Below, in pieces: positions 48,565 through 59,704 of a DNA stretch of 64,000 nt. The position numbers and the translations under genes are program-made. The notes beneath the pieces were generated by a model. It made no database searches. It had not been told where the DNA came from and saw nothing but the letters and a program-made list of their open reading frames with translations. The DNA lies in assembly GCF_028598805.1 (NCBI RefSeq), contig NZ_JAQRFI010000014.1, forward strand, positions 30,077 through 94,076. The letters run 5' to 3'. This stretch comes from Xenorhabdus yunnanensis (lineage in GTDB: Bacteria > Pseudomonadota > Gammaproteobacteria > Enterobacterales > Enterobacteriaceae). Numbering within the stretch: position 1 is the stretch's first letter; each line of letters opens with the position of its first letter.

Positions 48565-49177
48565 TCTAGACGAAAGTCGCTTAATGCGCTGGTGGGAGAG
48601 CATGTTTTTATCCCCTTCGGAGTTGAAGGAAAAAGAAATTACCCCTGCGCCAACGCTCTATAAAGCTGAATTAAAGCGTTGCCAGGATATTGAAGCGGTA
48701 ATGTTAGCCGAAGGTTTTCGGGCACTATGGTTCAGTTTGCCCAAAGACATTACCGGAATTACCGGAGAAAACGTTACTGAAGAAAGCACTACTGAAACAG
48801 TGATTACCGAAGAGACCAAGCAGAAAAACATAATACTGTGGGCAATGATTGCCATGACTCTGGTGTATGTAAAAACCAACACCACTACCAATCTGGCAAC
48901 CGCTGCGGGTACTAAAACCGAAAATGACAAACCTATTGTCAGTACACACCGCTTCGCCCAATTGCAAGCCGCCAAAACGCCTGAAGAATTCATCATTCGT
49001 TTGCGACGTATTTTGCAACAACTAAAAGGTCAGGTTTCCGTGCTATCCCTCGCCAGAGATATTGAACAGTGGATGAAGGAACAATGGATGAAAGAACATC
49101 ACCAATCCAGACCGCGCCGGGCCAATAAACGCCTCAGCGTGCAATGGGCAATGGATTACTACAAAGCCGCCAGATAA
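48557..49177 (+). CDS. casB: Cascade subunit Cse2 (CasB)
   Basis: 206 residues, the helical small subunit that holds the non-target strand. Start motif LMRWWESMFLSPSELKEKEI and end motif HHQSRPRRANKRLSVQWAMD. Residues about 75-90 are a short low-complexity run of Thr/Glu, and TTNLATAAGT follows. It has AAAGGAGG and overlaps casA by 8 bp. Confidence 0.93.
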   Translation: MNNLDESRLMRWWESMFLSPSELKEKEITPAPTLYKAELKRCQDIEAVMLAEGFRALWFSLPKDITGITGENVTEESTTETVITEETKQKNIILWAMIAMTLVYVKTNTTTNLATAAGTKTENDKPIVSTHRFAQLQAAKTPEEFIIRLRRILQQLKGQVSVLSLARDIEQWMKEQWMKEHHQSRPRRANKRLSVQWAMDYYKAAR

Positions 49178-49253
49178 TCATAATCCGCATAGCGTCTTAT
49201 CTTGAATCGCTTTTTATTAACTCGAATAGCTTTTTGTCTACAAGGAATTCCAA

Positions 49254-50291
49254 ATGAGCCAATTTATTCAGCTACACCTGTTAACGTCCTACCCGCCTGC
49301 CAACCTGAACCGCGACGATCTCGGTCGTCCCAAAACCGCCAAAATGGGCGGCACCGAAAGGTTAAGGATCAGTTCCCAGAGTTTGAAACGTCATTGGCGA
49401 ATTTCCGATCTGTTTCAGGAAGCCCTTACAGACCATCTTGGTTTTCGTACCAAACGTTTTGGCTTTCAGGTTTACCAACGCTTACTTAATGGGGGAGTTA
49501 AAGAAAAGCAAGCCACAGAATGGGCTGTCGCTATTGCAGAAGTCTTTGGTAAAAATAAAAAAGATGAGCCACTGGAAATTGAACAACTGGCGCATATCAG
49601 TCCGGCTGAAAAAGAGGCAACCTTTGCACTGGCTGACAAACTCATCGCAGAAAATCGCGCACCAATAAAAGAAGAGTTGCGGCTACTGAGCACAGCAAAA
49701 ACGGCCGTAGATATTGCGCTGTTTGGTCGGATGCTGGCTTCCAGCCCGGCCTACAGCGTCGAAGCAGCCTGTCAGGTTGCTCATGCTATCAGCGTCCACA
49801 GTGTTACCGTGGAAGATGATTACTTTACCGCCGTGGACGATCTCAATGATGGCAAAATTGATTCAGGCTCGGCTCATATTGGCGAAACCGGCTTTGCGGC
49901 CGCCCTGTTCTACAGTTATATCTGCATCAACAAATCTTTATTAGTAGAAACGTTGTCAGGTAATGAAGCACTGGCAAATAAAGCCATTGCCGCCCTGACA
50001 GAAGCCGCCGTAAAAATCGCCCCATCCGGCAAGCAAAACAGCTTCGGTTCCCGCGCTTATGCCAGTTATGTGATGGCAGAAAAAGGCGAATATCAGCCCC
50101 GTTCCCTGTCTGTCGCGTTTTTAAAACCCATTGATGGAGAAGATCAGGCAACCGACGCCATCACAGCATTGGAAGAACAGAGGAAAAATTTCGACAACGT
50201 TTATGGTGCTTGCGCTGATACGCACTATAGAATCAATGCCGTTACCGGCAAAGGTAGTTTTGTTGAGTTGGTTCAGTTCGTGACTGAGTAA
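49254..50291 (+). CDS. casC: Cascade backbone Cas7e (CasC)
   Basis: 345 residues. MSQFIQLHLLTSYPPANLNR and KMGGTERLRISSQSLKRHWR are the Cas7e start; the protein forms the helical backbone along crRNA. AAGGAA precedes the ATG. It follows casB by 76 bp. Confidence 0.95.
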   Translation: MSQFIQLHLLTSYPPANLNRDDLGRPKTAKMGGTERLRISSQSLKRHWRISDLFQEALTDHLGFRTKRFGFQVYQRLLNGGVKEKQATEWAVAIAEVFGKNKKDEPLEIEQLAHISPAEKEATFALADKLIAENRAPIKEELRLLSTAKTAVDIALFGRMLASSPAYSVEAACQVAHAISVHSVTVEDDYFTAVDDLNDGKIDSGSAHIGETGFAAALFYSYICINKSLLVETLSGNEALANKAIAALTEAAVKIAPSGKQNSFGSRAYASYVMAEKGEYQPRSLSVAFLKPIDGEDQATDAITALEEQRKNFDNVYGACADTHYRINAVTGKGSFVELVQFVTE

Positions 50292-50303
50292 AAAGGAGCC
50301 AAT

Positions 50304-51065
50304 ATGAAGACTTACTTGGTCTTTCGCTTATACGGTGCATTAGCCAGTTGGGGTGTGGAGGCGGTCGGTGAACGTCGTCCAACAAGCATTCATCCCACCC
50401 GTTCAGCTATTTTGGGGTTATTGGGCGCAGCGCTGGGTATCCGGCGTGATGATGAGACACAGCTTACTGCGTTGCAGCAGAGTGTCAAAGTCGCCATCAA
50501 ACAGAGCGTTGCTGGCTCATTGATACGGGATTACCATACTTCTCAGGTTCCCTCTCAAGAGAAAAAACGGACTCATCTGACGCGCAAAAGTGAGTTAAGT
50601 GATAAATCGAAATTAAACACCATACTGTCTTCGCGGGATTACTGTGCTGATGGCTTATGGATTATCGCCATTTCATTGACAGAGCAGGCCAGTTTCACAC
50701 TTTCTGCCTTGCAAGACGCGCTGGTAAAACCGGTCTTTACGCTGAGCCTTGGACGAAAATCCTGCCCTTTGGCACTTCCGATGATGCCGCAACTGGCAGA
50801 ATATCCGTCATTAAAAACAGCCCTTGATACGCCTTTTCCACTCTTAACCCAATCAGAGAAAGCTGATCGCTATCTGTTAAGCAGTTATGACTATGATGTA
50901 GTGAGCTACTTCTGGGAGGGAGATAAAGATGAGATCGGTATTTCTGATACCACAGTATTGACCAGCCAGCTCTGGGATGAACCGTTATCACGCCGCCGCT
51001 GGCAGTTTACGCAACGCACGATGCACCAGCTATCGATAACGGAGGGAACACATGTATCTGTCTAA
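50304..51065 (+). CDS. casD: Cascade subunit Cas5e (CasD)
   Basis: 253 residues: YLVFRLYGALASWGVEAVGE, RPTSIHPTRSAILGLLGAAL, SRDYCADGLWI and TLSLGRKSCPLALPM. It caps the 5' handle of crRNA. AAAAGGAG precedes the ATG; 14-bp overlap with cas6e. Confidence 0.95.
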   Translation: MKTYLVFRLYGALASWGVEAVGERRPTSIHPTRSAILGLLGAALGIRRDDETQLTALQQSVKVAIKQSVAGSLIRDYHTSQVPSQEKKRTHLTRKSELSDKSKLNTILSSRDYCADGLWIIAISLTEQASFTLSALQDALVKPVFTLSLGRKSCPLALPMMPQLAEYPSLKTALDTPFPLLTQSEKADRYLLSSYDYDVVSYFWEGDKDEIGISDTTVLTSQLWDEPLSRRRWQFTQRTMHQLSITEGTHVSV

Positions 51066-51725
51066 AGTCACTTTGCGACCTTCTGTTTATCATATACAAG
51101 CACCGTCACGACAGACGAAAAATGATGTCTATTCTTCCCATCAGCTTTTGTGGCAACTGTTTACAGAACAGCAAGAGCGCAATTTCCTTTTCAGGGAAGA
51201 GAGGAATTTAAATGGCAGACCTGAATTTTTTGTGTTGTCCACTACCACACCGATCATCAATTCCCCACGGTTTCAGATCCAAACCAAGCCTTTTTCCCCT
51301 CAATTACATAATGGGCAAAAACTGGCATTCAAACTCCGCATAAATCCCACTGTCTGCCTGACGGATAAAGATTCTCGCAAACAACAACGCCATGATGTTC
51401 TGATGCATGCCAAGCGTCAGGCACAACATTCACGCATTGGTGCTGATGAGATTGAACCATTGATGATACAAGCCGCCCAAACTTGGATACAAGATGAGAA
51501 TCGGCTGGCTAATTGGGGTATCCGTTTCGATTTCACCCCAGATATTGAACGCTATACTCAACATCGCAGTTTCAAAGCCTCTGGTCAGAAAGTGGCATTT
51601 TCCAGCGTAGATTATCAGGGCGTGCTTACCCTGTCAGATAGTGAGCTTTTTCTTGAGCAATACCGCAAAGGATTTGGCCGGGCAAAATCCTTTGGTTGTG
51701 GGTTAATGCTGATAAGGGCACTGTA

Positions 51726-51726
<1 letters not shown>
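51052..51726 (+). CDS. casE: Cas6e crRNA endoribonuclease (CasE)
   Basis: 224 residues. MYLSKVTLRPS and the C-terminal FRKGFGRAKSFGCGLMLI-type glycine-rich loop identify Cas6e, which cuts the pre-crRNA at the repeat stem. HQLLWQLFTEQQERNFLFRE is typical. GGAGGG precedes the ATG. Confidence 0.95.
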
Positions 51727-52942
<1,216 letters not shown>

Positions 52943-52964
52943 TTTGGAGGAGTTAAAAGGCGAT

Positions 52965-53025
52965 TAAAAATGGTAGAATTTTTCCTGTTAATAAAGTTAT
53001 TTAAAAACAGTTGGATAAAATTAGA
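52965..53025 (+). promoter_or_regulatory. CRISPR leader of array 2
   Basis: It starts a little after the cas2 stop and shares ATGGTAGAATTTTTCC and ACAGTTGGATAAAATTAGA with the other leaders, with a different middle part. Confidence 0.85.
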
Positions 53026-53481
53026 GTGTTCCCCGTAGGCACGGGGATAAACCGAAGTGGTGGAACGATCTTTCCGGTGAAATGCAGTGTTCCCCGTAGG
53101 CACGGGGATAAACCGATTCGGGTTGAACGGTCGCATCCTGCATAACCGTGTTCCCCGTAGGCACGGGGATAAACCGGCAGAGGAATTTATCAACATGGTT
53201 CTGGATGCGTGTTCCCCGTAGGCACGGGGATAAACCGTTTTCTTGAGATTCTTTTTTACCCAACCTTTCGTGTTCCCCGTAGGCACGGGGATAAACCGAA
53301 TCAAACATTGATATTGGTACACTTGATGTTGTGTTCCCCGTAGGCACGGGGATAAACCGCGCAAAATGTGCCACTGGCAGCATCATCAGGCGTGTTCCCC
53401 GTAGGCACGGGGATAAACCGCATGGACACCATCAAATAAATGGGGGAATGGTGTGTTCCCCGTAGGCACGGGGATAAACCG
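53026..53481 (+). CRISPR. Type I-E CRISPR array 2, 8 repeats
   Basis: Eight 29-bp repeats (53026, 53087, 53148, 53209, 53270, 53331, 53392, 53453) with seven 32-bp spacers. All are identical; the stem matches array 1 but the loop is AGGC instead of GAGT. The leader is on the left, next to cas2, where new spacers should be added. Confidence 0.98.
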
Positions 53482-53632
53482 AAAAAATTCAAATATGTTT
53501 GTTTGAGTCAGGCGACCCATGCCAGACCTGTTAGACTTGCATAATTAGTGGGTCACAACAGTTTGATTATTTTAAATAATAGTGGGAATATCCTGGATAT
53601 AGCTAAGAATATGAAATTGAGAGGAATCTGTT

Positions 53633-54088
53633 ATGCCTATATGGGTAGATGCTGATGCATGTCCTAAAGTTATAAAAGAAGTATTATATCGTGCAGCAGA
53701 ACGTGAAAAAGTACGGGTTACATTCGTGGCAAATCAACGATTAAGTGTACCTGCATCCGTTTTTTTACGTACGTTACAAGTCCCTGCCGGGTTTGATGTC
53801 GCTGACAATGAAATTGTTCGTCGCTCAGAAATCGGTGATTTAGTGATTACAGCAGATATTCCTCTTGCTGCTGAAGTGATCGAAAAAGGTGCAATAGCAC
53901 TCAATCCGCGCGGTGAACGTTATAGTGAAGCGACAATACGTGAACGCCTAGCTATGCGTGATTTTATGGATACAATGCGGGCGAGTGGGATCCACACGGG
54001 AGGGCCTGCTACGTTAAACCAACGTGATCGCCAGCAGTTTGCAAATGAACTAGATAAATGGTTATTGCAACAAAAAAAAGTATCTTGA
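53633..54088 (+). CDS. yaiI: UPF0178 protein YaiI
   Basis: 151 residues: [53 protein letters not shown] and a late conserved [15 protein letters not shown]. It is the YaiI/YqxD family (DUF188) of unknown function with PIN-like features. GAGAGGAAT precedes the ATG. Confidence 0.9.
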   Translation: MPIWVDADACPKVIKEVLYRAAEREKVRVTFVANQRLSVPASVFLRTLQVPAGFDVADNEIVRRSEIGDLVITADIPLAAEVIEKGAIALNPRGERYSEATIRERLAMRDFMDTMRASGIHTGGPATLNQRDRQQFANELDKWLLQQKKVS

Positions 54089-54794
54089 AAGGAAATATGA
54101 CTATTATGTGAGCAAAAAAGCGGCGACTAACTACATGTTTTCATGACTAAATCCTCTCAGAAGTTTCAGTATCTATGAATCCCCCTATGTTGTGTGTCGT
54201 CCAACTCCTAAAAACATATATACCCTTCGTCTTTTAAGTTGTTTCTTTGTTGGCTGCGACACAGCTTGACGCCAAAGCCGGACACAACGCTTCAAGATGT
54301 TGTTCTTTGTGTATACTCTCTATTTTCAGTTCTAAGAGAGGCCTCAAATGACAACATTACAAAAACAACCTCAAACTGTTATGCATAAGAACACATAAAA
54401 ATAACTACTGATTAAATAAAACCATCATATGCCAAAGAGAGTTTATCAATAATATCTTCATAGTTATTTATCTTGGTTTAACGAATATATAAATAATAAT
54501 AAAAAACTTTATTTCAACCGTCTTGCTTTAAGTAAGAAAAATATATCGCAACAAAAAATCAACCAAAAAATAATAACTTTATAAAACCAATTGTTTTATT
54601 AAAACATTAAGGAGAAAAAATCAACTTTACTTGATGATAAATCGAACTAATATTCCAAATTGTGCGATATTCTATCTACAAGCATAATTCGTTAATGATT
54701 GTCAAAAATACCTATGATAATCTACGCCGCTTTCCATCCTGAATTGTTCATTTGATAGACAATTAACTGTCAAAAATAGGAAGCAAATTTATTT
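54089..54794. other. Intergenic region, possible repeat remnant
   Basis: 706 bp without a supported gene. The stretch about 54215-54260 (TATACCCTTCGTCTTTTAAG, then TTGTTGGCTGCG) looks like a piece of an intergenic repeat I recall from related genera. A 16-residue ORF at 54349 with AGAGAGG before it is too short to call. Confidence 0.35.
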
Positions 54795-55790
54795 ATGAAC
54801 TTAACTAACACCAGTAAATTGTTAGCCGCTACTCTGTGTCTTGCAACCTCGTATAGCTACGCAGATAGTGAGCGTCCACTTTTTTCATTGACCATGTCAG
54901 AAGCCGGCGTTCAGAAAACGAATAATGATGGTAGCTTATCCCGCTCTACCAAATCTGAATCACGTATTCTGCCAATTTGGGGTGATGCCGCACGAGCAAA
55001 AGGCTATGACCTGCCTGAGCCGTTTGGTGCTAGTTATAGTTATATGAATATGCGCCAGAATATTGTCGTAGACAGTATTAAATTCAAATTCACTAATCCA
55101 ATATTTAAGCCTTGGGAAAGCCAGACTATTGTTAATGCTGGTGATACCCGAGAAAGAAGCGAAACTCATATGCTTAAATTGGATACTTGGGTATTACCTT
55201 TTCTAAATGTCTATGGTGTTTATGGAAAAACCAAAGGGACTTCAAAAACCAATTTAGACAGCATTTATCTACCCAACTCTGAACCCGGAGTCCCCGGGTG
55301 GGAAGATATTCCTTTTGAGCTGAATTTCAAAGGAAAAACATTTGGTGGTGGTGCAACCCTTGCTGGCGGTTACAACCAATTTTTTGCCACATTAGATGCT
55401 AACTATACCCGTACCAATCTTGATATTTTAGATGGGAATATCAGTGCATTAGTCATAACCCCACGTATTGGGTACGAATTTGTATTTAATCCATTATTTT
55501 CTGGCCAAGGCAACACTAAAGCACAAGTCTGGATTGGTGCCATGTATCAAGATATTACCCAGCGTTTCAAAGGTGACGTCAGTGGCCTAAATTTACCACC
55601 TGAACTCTCATTATTTGAGATGATCAAAAGCCAAACAGATATTAAATTCGATGTCGAACAACATCTTGCCCATAAATGGAACAATACTGCAGGCGTACGT
55701 GTCGAAGTTACCCATAATTTCAATATCCTGTCAGAAGTCGGTTTCGGCAACAGAAACAGCTTCTTTATTTCCGGTGAGTTCCGTTTTTAA
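54795..55790 (+). CDS. Predicted outer-membrane beta-barrel protein
   Basis: 331 residues: signal peptide (to ~23, SYSYADS), then alternating beta-strand sequence (GGGATLAGGYNQFFATLDANY, ALVITPRIGYEFVF) and an aromatic end SGEFRF typical of outer-membrane barrels. I do not recognise the family. The next gene starts within its stop, so it heads a three-gene operon with a surface-antigen barrel and a lipoprotein. Confidence 0.7.
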   Translation: MNLTNTSKLLAATLCLATSYSYADSERPLFSLTMSEAGVQKTNNDGSLSRSTKSESRILPIWGDAARAKGYDLPEPFGASYSYMNMRQNIVVDSIKFKFTNPIFKPWESQTIVNAGDTRERSETHMLKLDTWVLPFLNVYGVYGKTKGTSKTNLDSIYLPNSEPGVPGWEDIPFELNFKGKTFGGGATLAGGYNQFFATLDANYTRTNLDILDGNISALVITPRIGYEFVFNPLFSGQGNTKAQVWIGAMYQDITQRFKGDVSGLNLPPELSLFEMIKSQTDIKFDVEQHLAHKWNNTAGVRVEVTHNFNILSEVGFGNRNSFFISGEFRF

Positions 55791-56941
55791 TGTTTGATCT
55801 CGCAATATTCAAAAGGCTGGCGATTTCCAGCCTGCTTATTTTTACCGTTTCATCAGCACACGCTGATATCTTGCCTGATCGGCAAAAAATTGATGGTTGG
55901 TTAAATGAATTAGGTGGCAGCAACCATTTTGATGACCGCAAGAAAATTGACTGGGGCGTATTGCCCGGCCCTTTCTACACACCTGAAATGGGTGTGGGGA
56001 TTGGTGTTGCCGTGGTTGGTTTATACCGCCCTGACAGTTCTGATCACATTAGCCAGACATCTTCATTGGGACTCAGTGGTTTTGGATCATCAACCGGCGC
56101 ATTTGGCCTGAATTTCACCAATTATAATTTTCTTGCCAACGATCAATGGCGGTTATTTGTTTCCGGTACACTGAATAACACTCCAACTTATTATTGGGGC
56201 AAAGGCTATAACGCCGGTAAAGATAATAGCAATAAAGAGAAATATCATTCGCAGGAATTTGATATTCGTCCCCGCTTTCTTTATCGCGTCACCAATGCCA
56301 CTTATATGGGATTAGGCTGGAATTTTTCATCCATCAATGCCAGTAATCCAGATATCGGCGCTAAACGATATTTTGATCAATCCATTGGCGGTCGCTCCGT
56401 AGTAAGTTCCGGTGTAAGTGCCTACTTTAGTTATGACACGCGGGATTTCTTGCCTAATGCTCAGCATGGGCAGGCATTTGAGATCGTTTATACTTATTTT
56501 TCCCCTGAGTTGGGCGGCGATCACCGTTTCCATACCACGCAATTGCAGTTCTCAACCTATCACCAGTTATCTGAAAAAACGGTTCTGGCATTTGATAACT
56601 ATGCCCGTTTCAGTTCAGGCGATGTGCCGTGGAACCAGCTATCACTGCTCGGCAATGGCCAGCGGATGCGCGGGTACTATGAAGGGCGTTATCGTGACAA
56701 CAACATTTTCACATCACAGCTAGAATTAAGACATAAACTTGACTGGCGCCACGGTGTGGTCGGTTGGATAGGCACCGGCACATTGGGAAATTCCCCTTCA
56801 CAATTGGGAACAAAACCTTGGCTTCCTTCTGTTGGTGTTGGCTATCGTTTCGAATTTAAACCACGCATGAATATCAGATTAGATTTTGGTATCGGTAAAG
56901 GCAGTACTGGGTTCTACTTTCAGGTCGGGGAAGCGTTTTGA
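55790..56941 (+). CDS. Omp85-like surface antigen barrel protein
   Basis: 383 residues: signal peptide, then a PF01103-like beta-barrel (VLPGPFYTPEMGVGIGVAVV, YFSYDTRDFLPNAQHGQAFE, LLGNGQRMRGYYEGRYRDNN), the RGY-type motif of Omp85 proteins, and a C-terminal VGEAF. It has no clear POTRA repeats, so it is shorter than BamA or TamA. Its role with the neighbours is unknown. Confidence 0.82.
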   Translation: MFDLAIFKRLAISSLLIFTVSSAHADILPDRQKIDGWLNELGGSNHFDDRKKIDWGVLPGPFYTPEMGVGIGVAVVGLYRPDSSDHISQTSSLGLSGFGSSTGAFGLNFTNYNFLANDQWRLFVSGTLNNTPTYYWGKGYNAGKDNSNKEKYHSQEFDIRPRFLYRVTNATYMGLGWNFSSINASNPDIGAKRYFDQSIGGRSVVSSGVSAYFSYDTRDFLPNAQHGQAFEIVYTYFSPELGGDHRFHTTQLQFSTYHQLSEKTVLAFDNYARFSSGDVPWNQLSLLGNGQRMRGYYEGRYRDNNIFTSQLELRHKLDWRHGVVGWIGTGTLGNSPSQLGTKPWLPSVGVGYRFEFKPRMNIRLDFGIGKGSTGFYFQVGEAF

Positions 56942-58071
56942 GATTATTAGTTACCCTGTGCCTCTGTTTTTTATTGATGGCATGTGAAAATAAGCTTCAT
57001 CCTATTAATTCGGTAAAGCCAAGCCTCGTCAGTGATACTCACGAACAGTCGCCGGAAAATTGGGATTCATTACCACCTATTGCTCCGCCTGAGGGTTTGA
57101 GAGCCTGTTGTGCTTTCGGTTATAACCTAAAGGCCCAACTATGGAATATTCCAATCCCCTTCTACAATATCGACAATATTGTAGAAGCCAAGACATTGGG
57201 TGAGCATCACTACAATGACAGTCTTATCGGTGCCAGTGCCGCATTATTGGGGGTAAGCAATGAAAAAGTTGGTCTGCTCTATACCCATAAAGGTGGGTTT
57301 ATTGATATTTCTCATGTGAGGGATACCGCCGACTATACACTCTATCTGTTCAGCCAGATTAATGCCCATCTTGGTCAAGAACGGGAATTAACCCTGCATA
57401 ATGAGCTTGCCGCGCGTAAAATTCACTTTTTTGCTTTTACGCCGCCGGAAGATCCTGCTGAACACTATACACTGAGTGCTTATTTGGCTGCCAAACTCGC
57501 TTTTCAGCTTGCTGCTTGGCATGAAATCGCGCAATGGTACGGCTATCAATCCGTGCCGGGATTTTCAGAAGGCATTTCGGCTTTTTCTCCGGAAGATCTC
57601 TATTCGAATCTGCTGGGCGCACGACTGGCATTGACGCTGATCTTGGAAGGTCACACATCTTCTGTGGCTCAGTTTTCGGCCTCCATGGCTAAGATCTTGC
57701 CGACTGCTTTGCATGAGCTCGGGGATTATCCCCAGTCAGGTACAAAAGAGATGTTTGATAGCATAGATGGCTTATGGTGGAACAGTTATCAACGCATTCC
57801 CGAAAAGTTTCTGGTACTGCAACGAAATTACGATATCCACGATAATCGCTATCCATTAATGCCTTCAGGTAAAGAAAGCGTTGCCTTGCGACTGTCTCTG
57901 CCTGAACACTATCAGCATTTTTCATTGGATAAACTGGCTGAATTCCAGTTATGGCCAACCAATGAGATGAAAAATCTACCTGTTCCAAAACAATATTGGA
58001 CAGTTAAAGATTTTAAAATACTGGCAGAAAATGCCCAACGTGAAGACAAGCAACAGTTGATTGTAAAATAG
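56938..58071 (+). CDS. DUF4056 lipoprotein
   Basis: 377 residues: lipobox LMAC (Cys16), then the DUF4056 core (GLRACCAFGYNLKAQLWNIP, RDTADYTLYLFSQINAHLG, FQLAAWHEIAQWYGYQSVPG). It starts at TTG overlapping the upstream stop. It is the last of three coupled genes, so the three products may work together at the cell envelope. Confidence 0.8.
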   Translation: MRLLVTLCLCFLLMACENKLHPINSVKPSLVSDTHEQSPENWDSLPPIAPPEGLRACCAFGYNLKAQLWNIPIPFYNIDNIVEAKTLGEHHYNDSLIGASAALLGVSNEKVGLLYTHKGGFIDISHVRDTADYTLYLFSQINAHLGQERELTLHNELAARKIHFFAFTPPEDPAEHYTLSAYLAAKLAFQLAAWHEIAQWYGYQSVPGFSEGISAFSPEDLYSNLLGARLALTLILEGHTSSVAQFSASMAKILPTALHELGDYPQSGTKEMFDSIDGLWWNSYQRIPEKFLVLQRNYDIHDNRYPLMPSGKESVALRLSLPEHYQHFSLDKLAEFQLWPTNEMKNLPVPKQYWTVKDFKILAENAQREDKQQLIVK

Positions 58072-58103
58072 GCAATTATAAAATCCGTCTATTCAATAAT
58101 ATG

Positions 58104-58140
58104 TAGAGGTATATACCTAATTGATAGGTATATACCTCTA
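58104..58140. terminator. 15-bp hairpin between the lipoprotein and marR genes
   Basis: TAGAGGTATATACCT (58104-58118) and AGGTATATACCTCTA (58126-58140) are perfect 15-bp arms around AATTGAT. It lies between converging genes. It may end both transcripts or be a regulator site. Confidence 0.6.
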
Positions 58141-58146
58141 CCCGGA

Positions 58147-58617
58147 TTACTTACTCAATCCCCCCAAAACTCTACGTATTGGGGTATGCTGTTTAATCAG
58201 CTCCTGTAAAACCTCTTTCAATAGCTGGCTTTTTCCATTTCCCAGTGGCTCCAGCACGCTTTTTTCATGAGATTCTGCCTCGATCAGCAACCCTTCCACC
58301 ACTTTTTGCCCCGTTTCAGTCAAACGTACCAATGTCACACGGCGATCACCGCCACCATTGGAAAAACGAGCTACATACCCCTGTAATTCTAAACGCTGTA
58401 AAACACGAGTAATGGTCGGCTGTTTGCTCACCGTTTTCTGTGCCAGAAGGCTAATGCCAATCGGGCCACTTCCCGCCAACGTCGATAATACCCGCCACTC
58501 CAGTACTGACAGTCCTTGCGCTTCAACAATATCATGGAACTCAGAAGAAACTAGCATCCATGCCTGCCCAAGCAGGGCAGGCAAGTAATTGTCAACAAAC
58601 ACTTTTGAATCTGGCAT
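58147..58617 (-). CDS. MarR-family transcriptional regulator
   Basis: 156 residues, winged helix: SVLEWRVLSTLAGSGPIGIS, LLAQKTVSKQPTITRVLQRL (recognition helix), GGGDRRVTLVRLTETGQ wing. MarR proteins respond to small aromatic or stress ligands. It converges with the outer-membrane operon; a target is not visible. Confidence 0.85.
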   Translation of the reverse strand: MPDSKVFVDNYLPALLGQAWMLVSSEFHDIVEAQGLSVLEWRVLSTLAGSGPIGISLLAQKTVSKQPTITRVLQRLELQGYVARFSNGGGDRRVTLVRLTETGQKVVEGLLIEAESHEKSVLEPLGNGKSQLLKEVLQELIKQHTPIRRVLGGLSK

Positions 58618-59039
58618 AAGTTGAACAACCCTTTTTATCTCAGGAAGTTTTTTGTTTTCCGATTTTAAAAGGTTCCCCAGTGAAAAACACGTCCACGACA
58701 GTCATTCAGCCAATATTTTCCTAATAACAGTGAGCCAAATCTCGGAACGTATGTATTCAGCCCAAGTTGTTTCAATATCATGTAGGTTGTCGCCACAGAT
58801 GAAGAAATAACAAACAATCCCGTCGAGCTTCGATTAGAGCTAAGCAGAACATTCATTTTCACGATGTGCAGGAACAATAAAGTTTGCCCGTAGCGTGCAT
58901 CGCATTAACTTGAGCAAATTGAGGGTATTACGCGAGCAGTAAATTCTTAAAGGGCACACTTTTTCCATTTCACAATGCTGACCAACACAACCAGAAGACT
59001 ACAACATCAATAGGTTATGTATCAGAAGCTATCCCTTAT
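58618..59039. other. Intergenic region before IS1, no supported gene
   Basis: 422 bp. A 70-residue ORF on the minus strand (58665-58877) has no family resemblance I recognise. Nothing else is seen. Confidence 0.4.
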
Positions 59040-59096
59040 GGGTCATGACTCCGAAGCGTTAATTTGATATTCTTGTGTTTTTAGTGGAGCCAACAT

Positions 59097-59225
59097 ATGA
59101 CTGTGACGATAGAAGTTGTTTGCCGATATTGTGGTCAAACCGAACCTGTACGTAAATACGGGACAGGTAAAGCAGGCTTCCCTCGCTATTATTGCAAGGA
59201 TTGCCAGAAAACCTTTAACAAGTAA
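59097..59225 (+). pseudogene. insA: insA remnant (zinc-finger part)
   Basis: 42 residues: CRYCGQTEPVRKYGTGKAGF and CKDCQKTFNK keep the CxxC zinc finger of InsA; the DNA-binding helix-turn-helix part (about residues 45-90) is gone and a stop follows. Confidence 0.8.
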
Positions 59226-59659
59226 CAACGAGACAGGTTGTTTACGAAGATGTCACACTCATCTGTGAATTGGACGAGCAAAGGTCTTTTGTCGGGGACA
59301 AAGAACAACGTCATTGGCTTTGGTATGCGTTTGATACAAAAAGAAAACAGGTCATAGCCCATGTATTCGGTCCGCGAACCGATGCAACTTGCCGCAAATT
59401 GCTCGACTTACTGGCCCCTTTTAGCATTCGTTTCATAACAACTGATGGCTGGGGAAGTTACACCAGAGAAGTTGAATCTGAAAAACATTTAGTGGGAAAA
59501 ATTTTTACCCAACGCATTGAGCGGCATAATCTCAATCTGCGTATTCATATTAAACGATTGGCAAGAAAAACAATTTGTTACTCACGTTCAATAGAAATTC
59601 ACAAAAAATTGATTGGCACCTATATTGAAAAACATCATTATAACGCTTTGGAGTCATGA
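59226..59659 (+). pseudogene. insB: insB remnant (transposase catalytic part)
   Basis: The InsB-like catalytic part is well preserved: CELDEQRSFVGDKEQRHWLW, ITTDGWGSYTREVESEKHLV and FTQRIERHNLNLRIHIKRLA give the D-D-E residues. The N-terminal start and frameshift site are lost with the deletion. Confidence 0.8.
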
Positions 59660-59704
59660 CCCAAAATACCTACTAGGCCAGATTTCTGAAGGATGGATTC
59701 CAAG

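Larger units (their letters stand above)
59040..59662 (+). mobile_element. Deleted IS1-family element
   Basis: Terminal inverted repeats of 22 bp (59040-59061 and 59641-59662, one mismatch; GGGTCATGACTCC ends) bound 623 bp. The usual IS1 is about 768 bp. The insA/insB frames are joined by an internal deletion of some 140 bp. No target-site duplication is visible in the flanks. Confidence 0.88.

Noticed and set aside
54349..54399. 16-residue ORF with a good ribosome site
   Set aside because: Too short to support; kept only as a note in the intergenic entry.
58665..58877. 70-residue minus-strand ORF
   Set aside because: I recognise no family and the start context is weak.
59031..59671. Target-site duplication around IS1
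   Set aside because: The flanking 9 bases (ATCCCTTAT and AAAATACCT) do not match.
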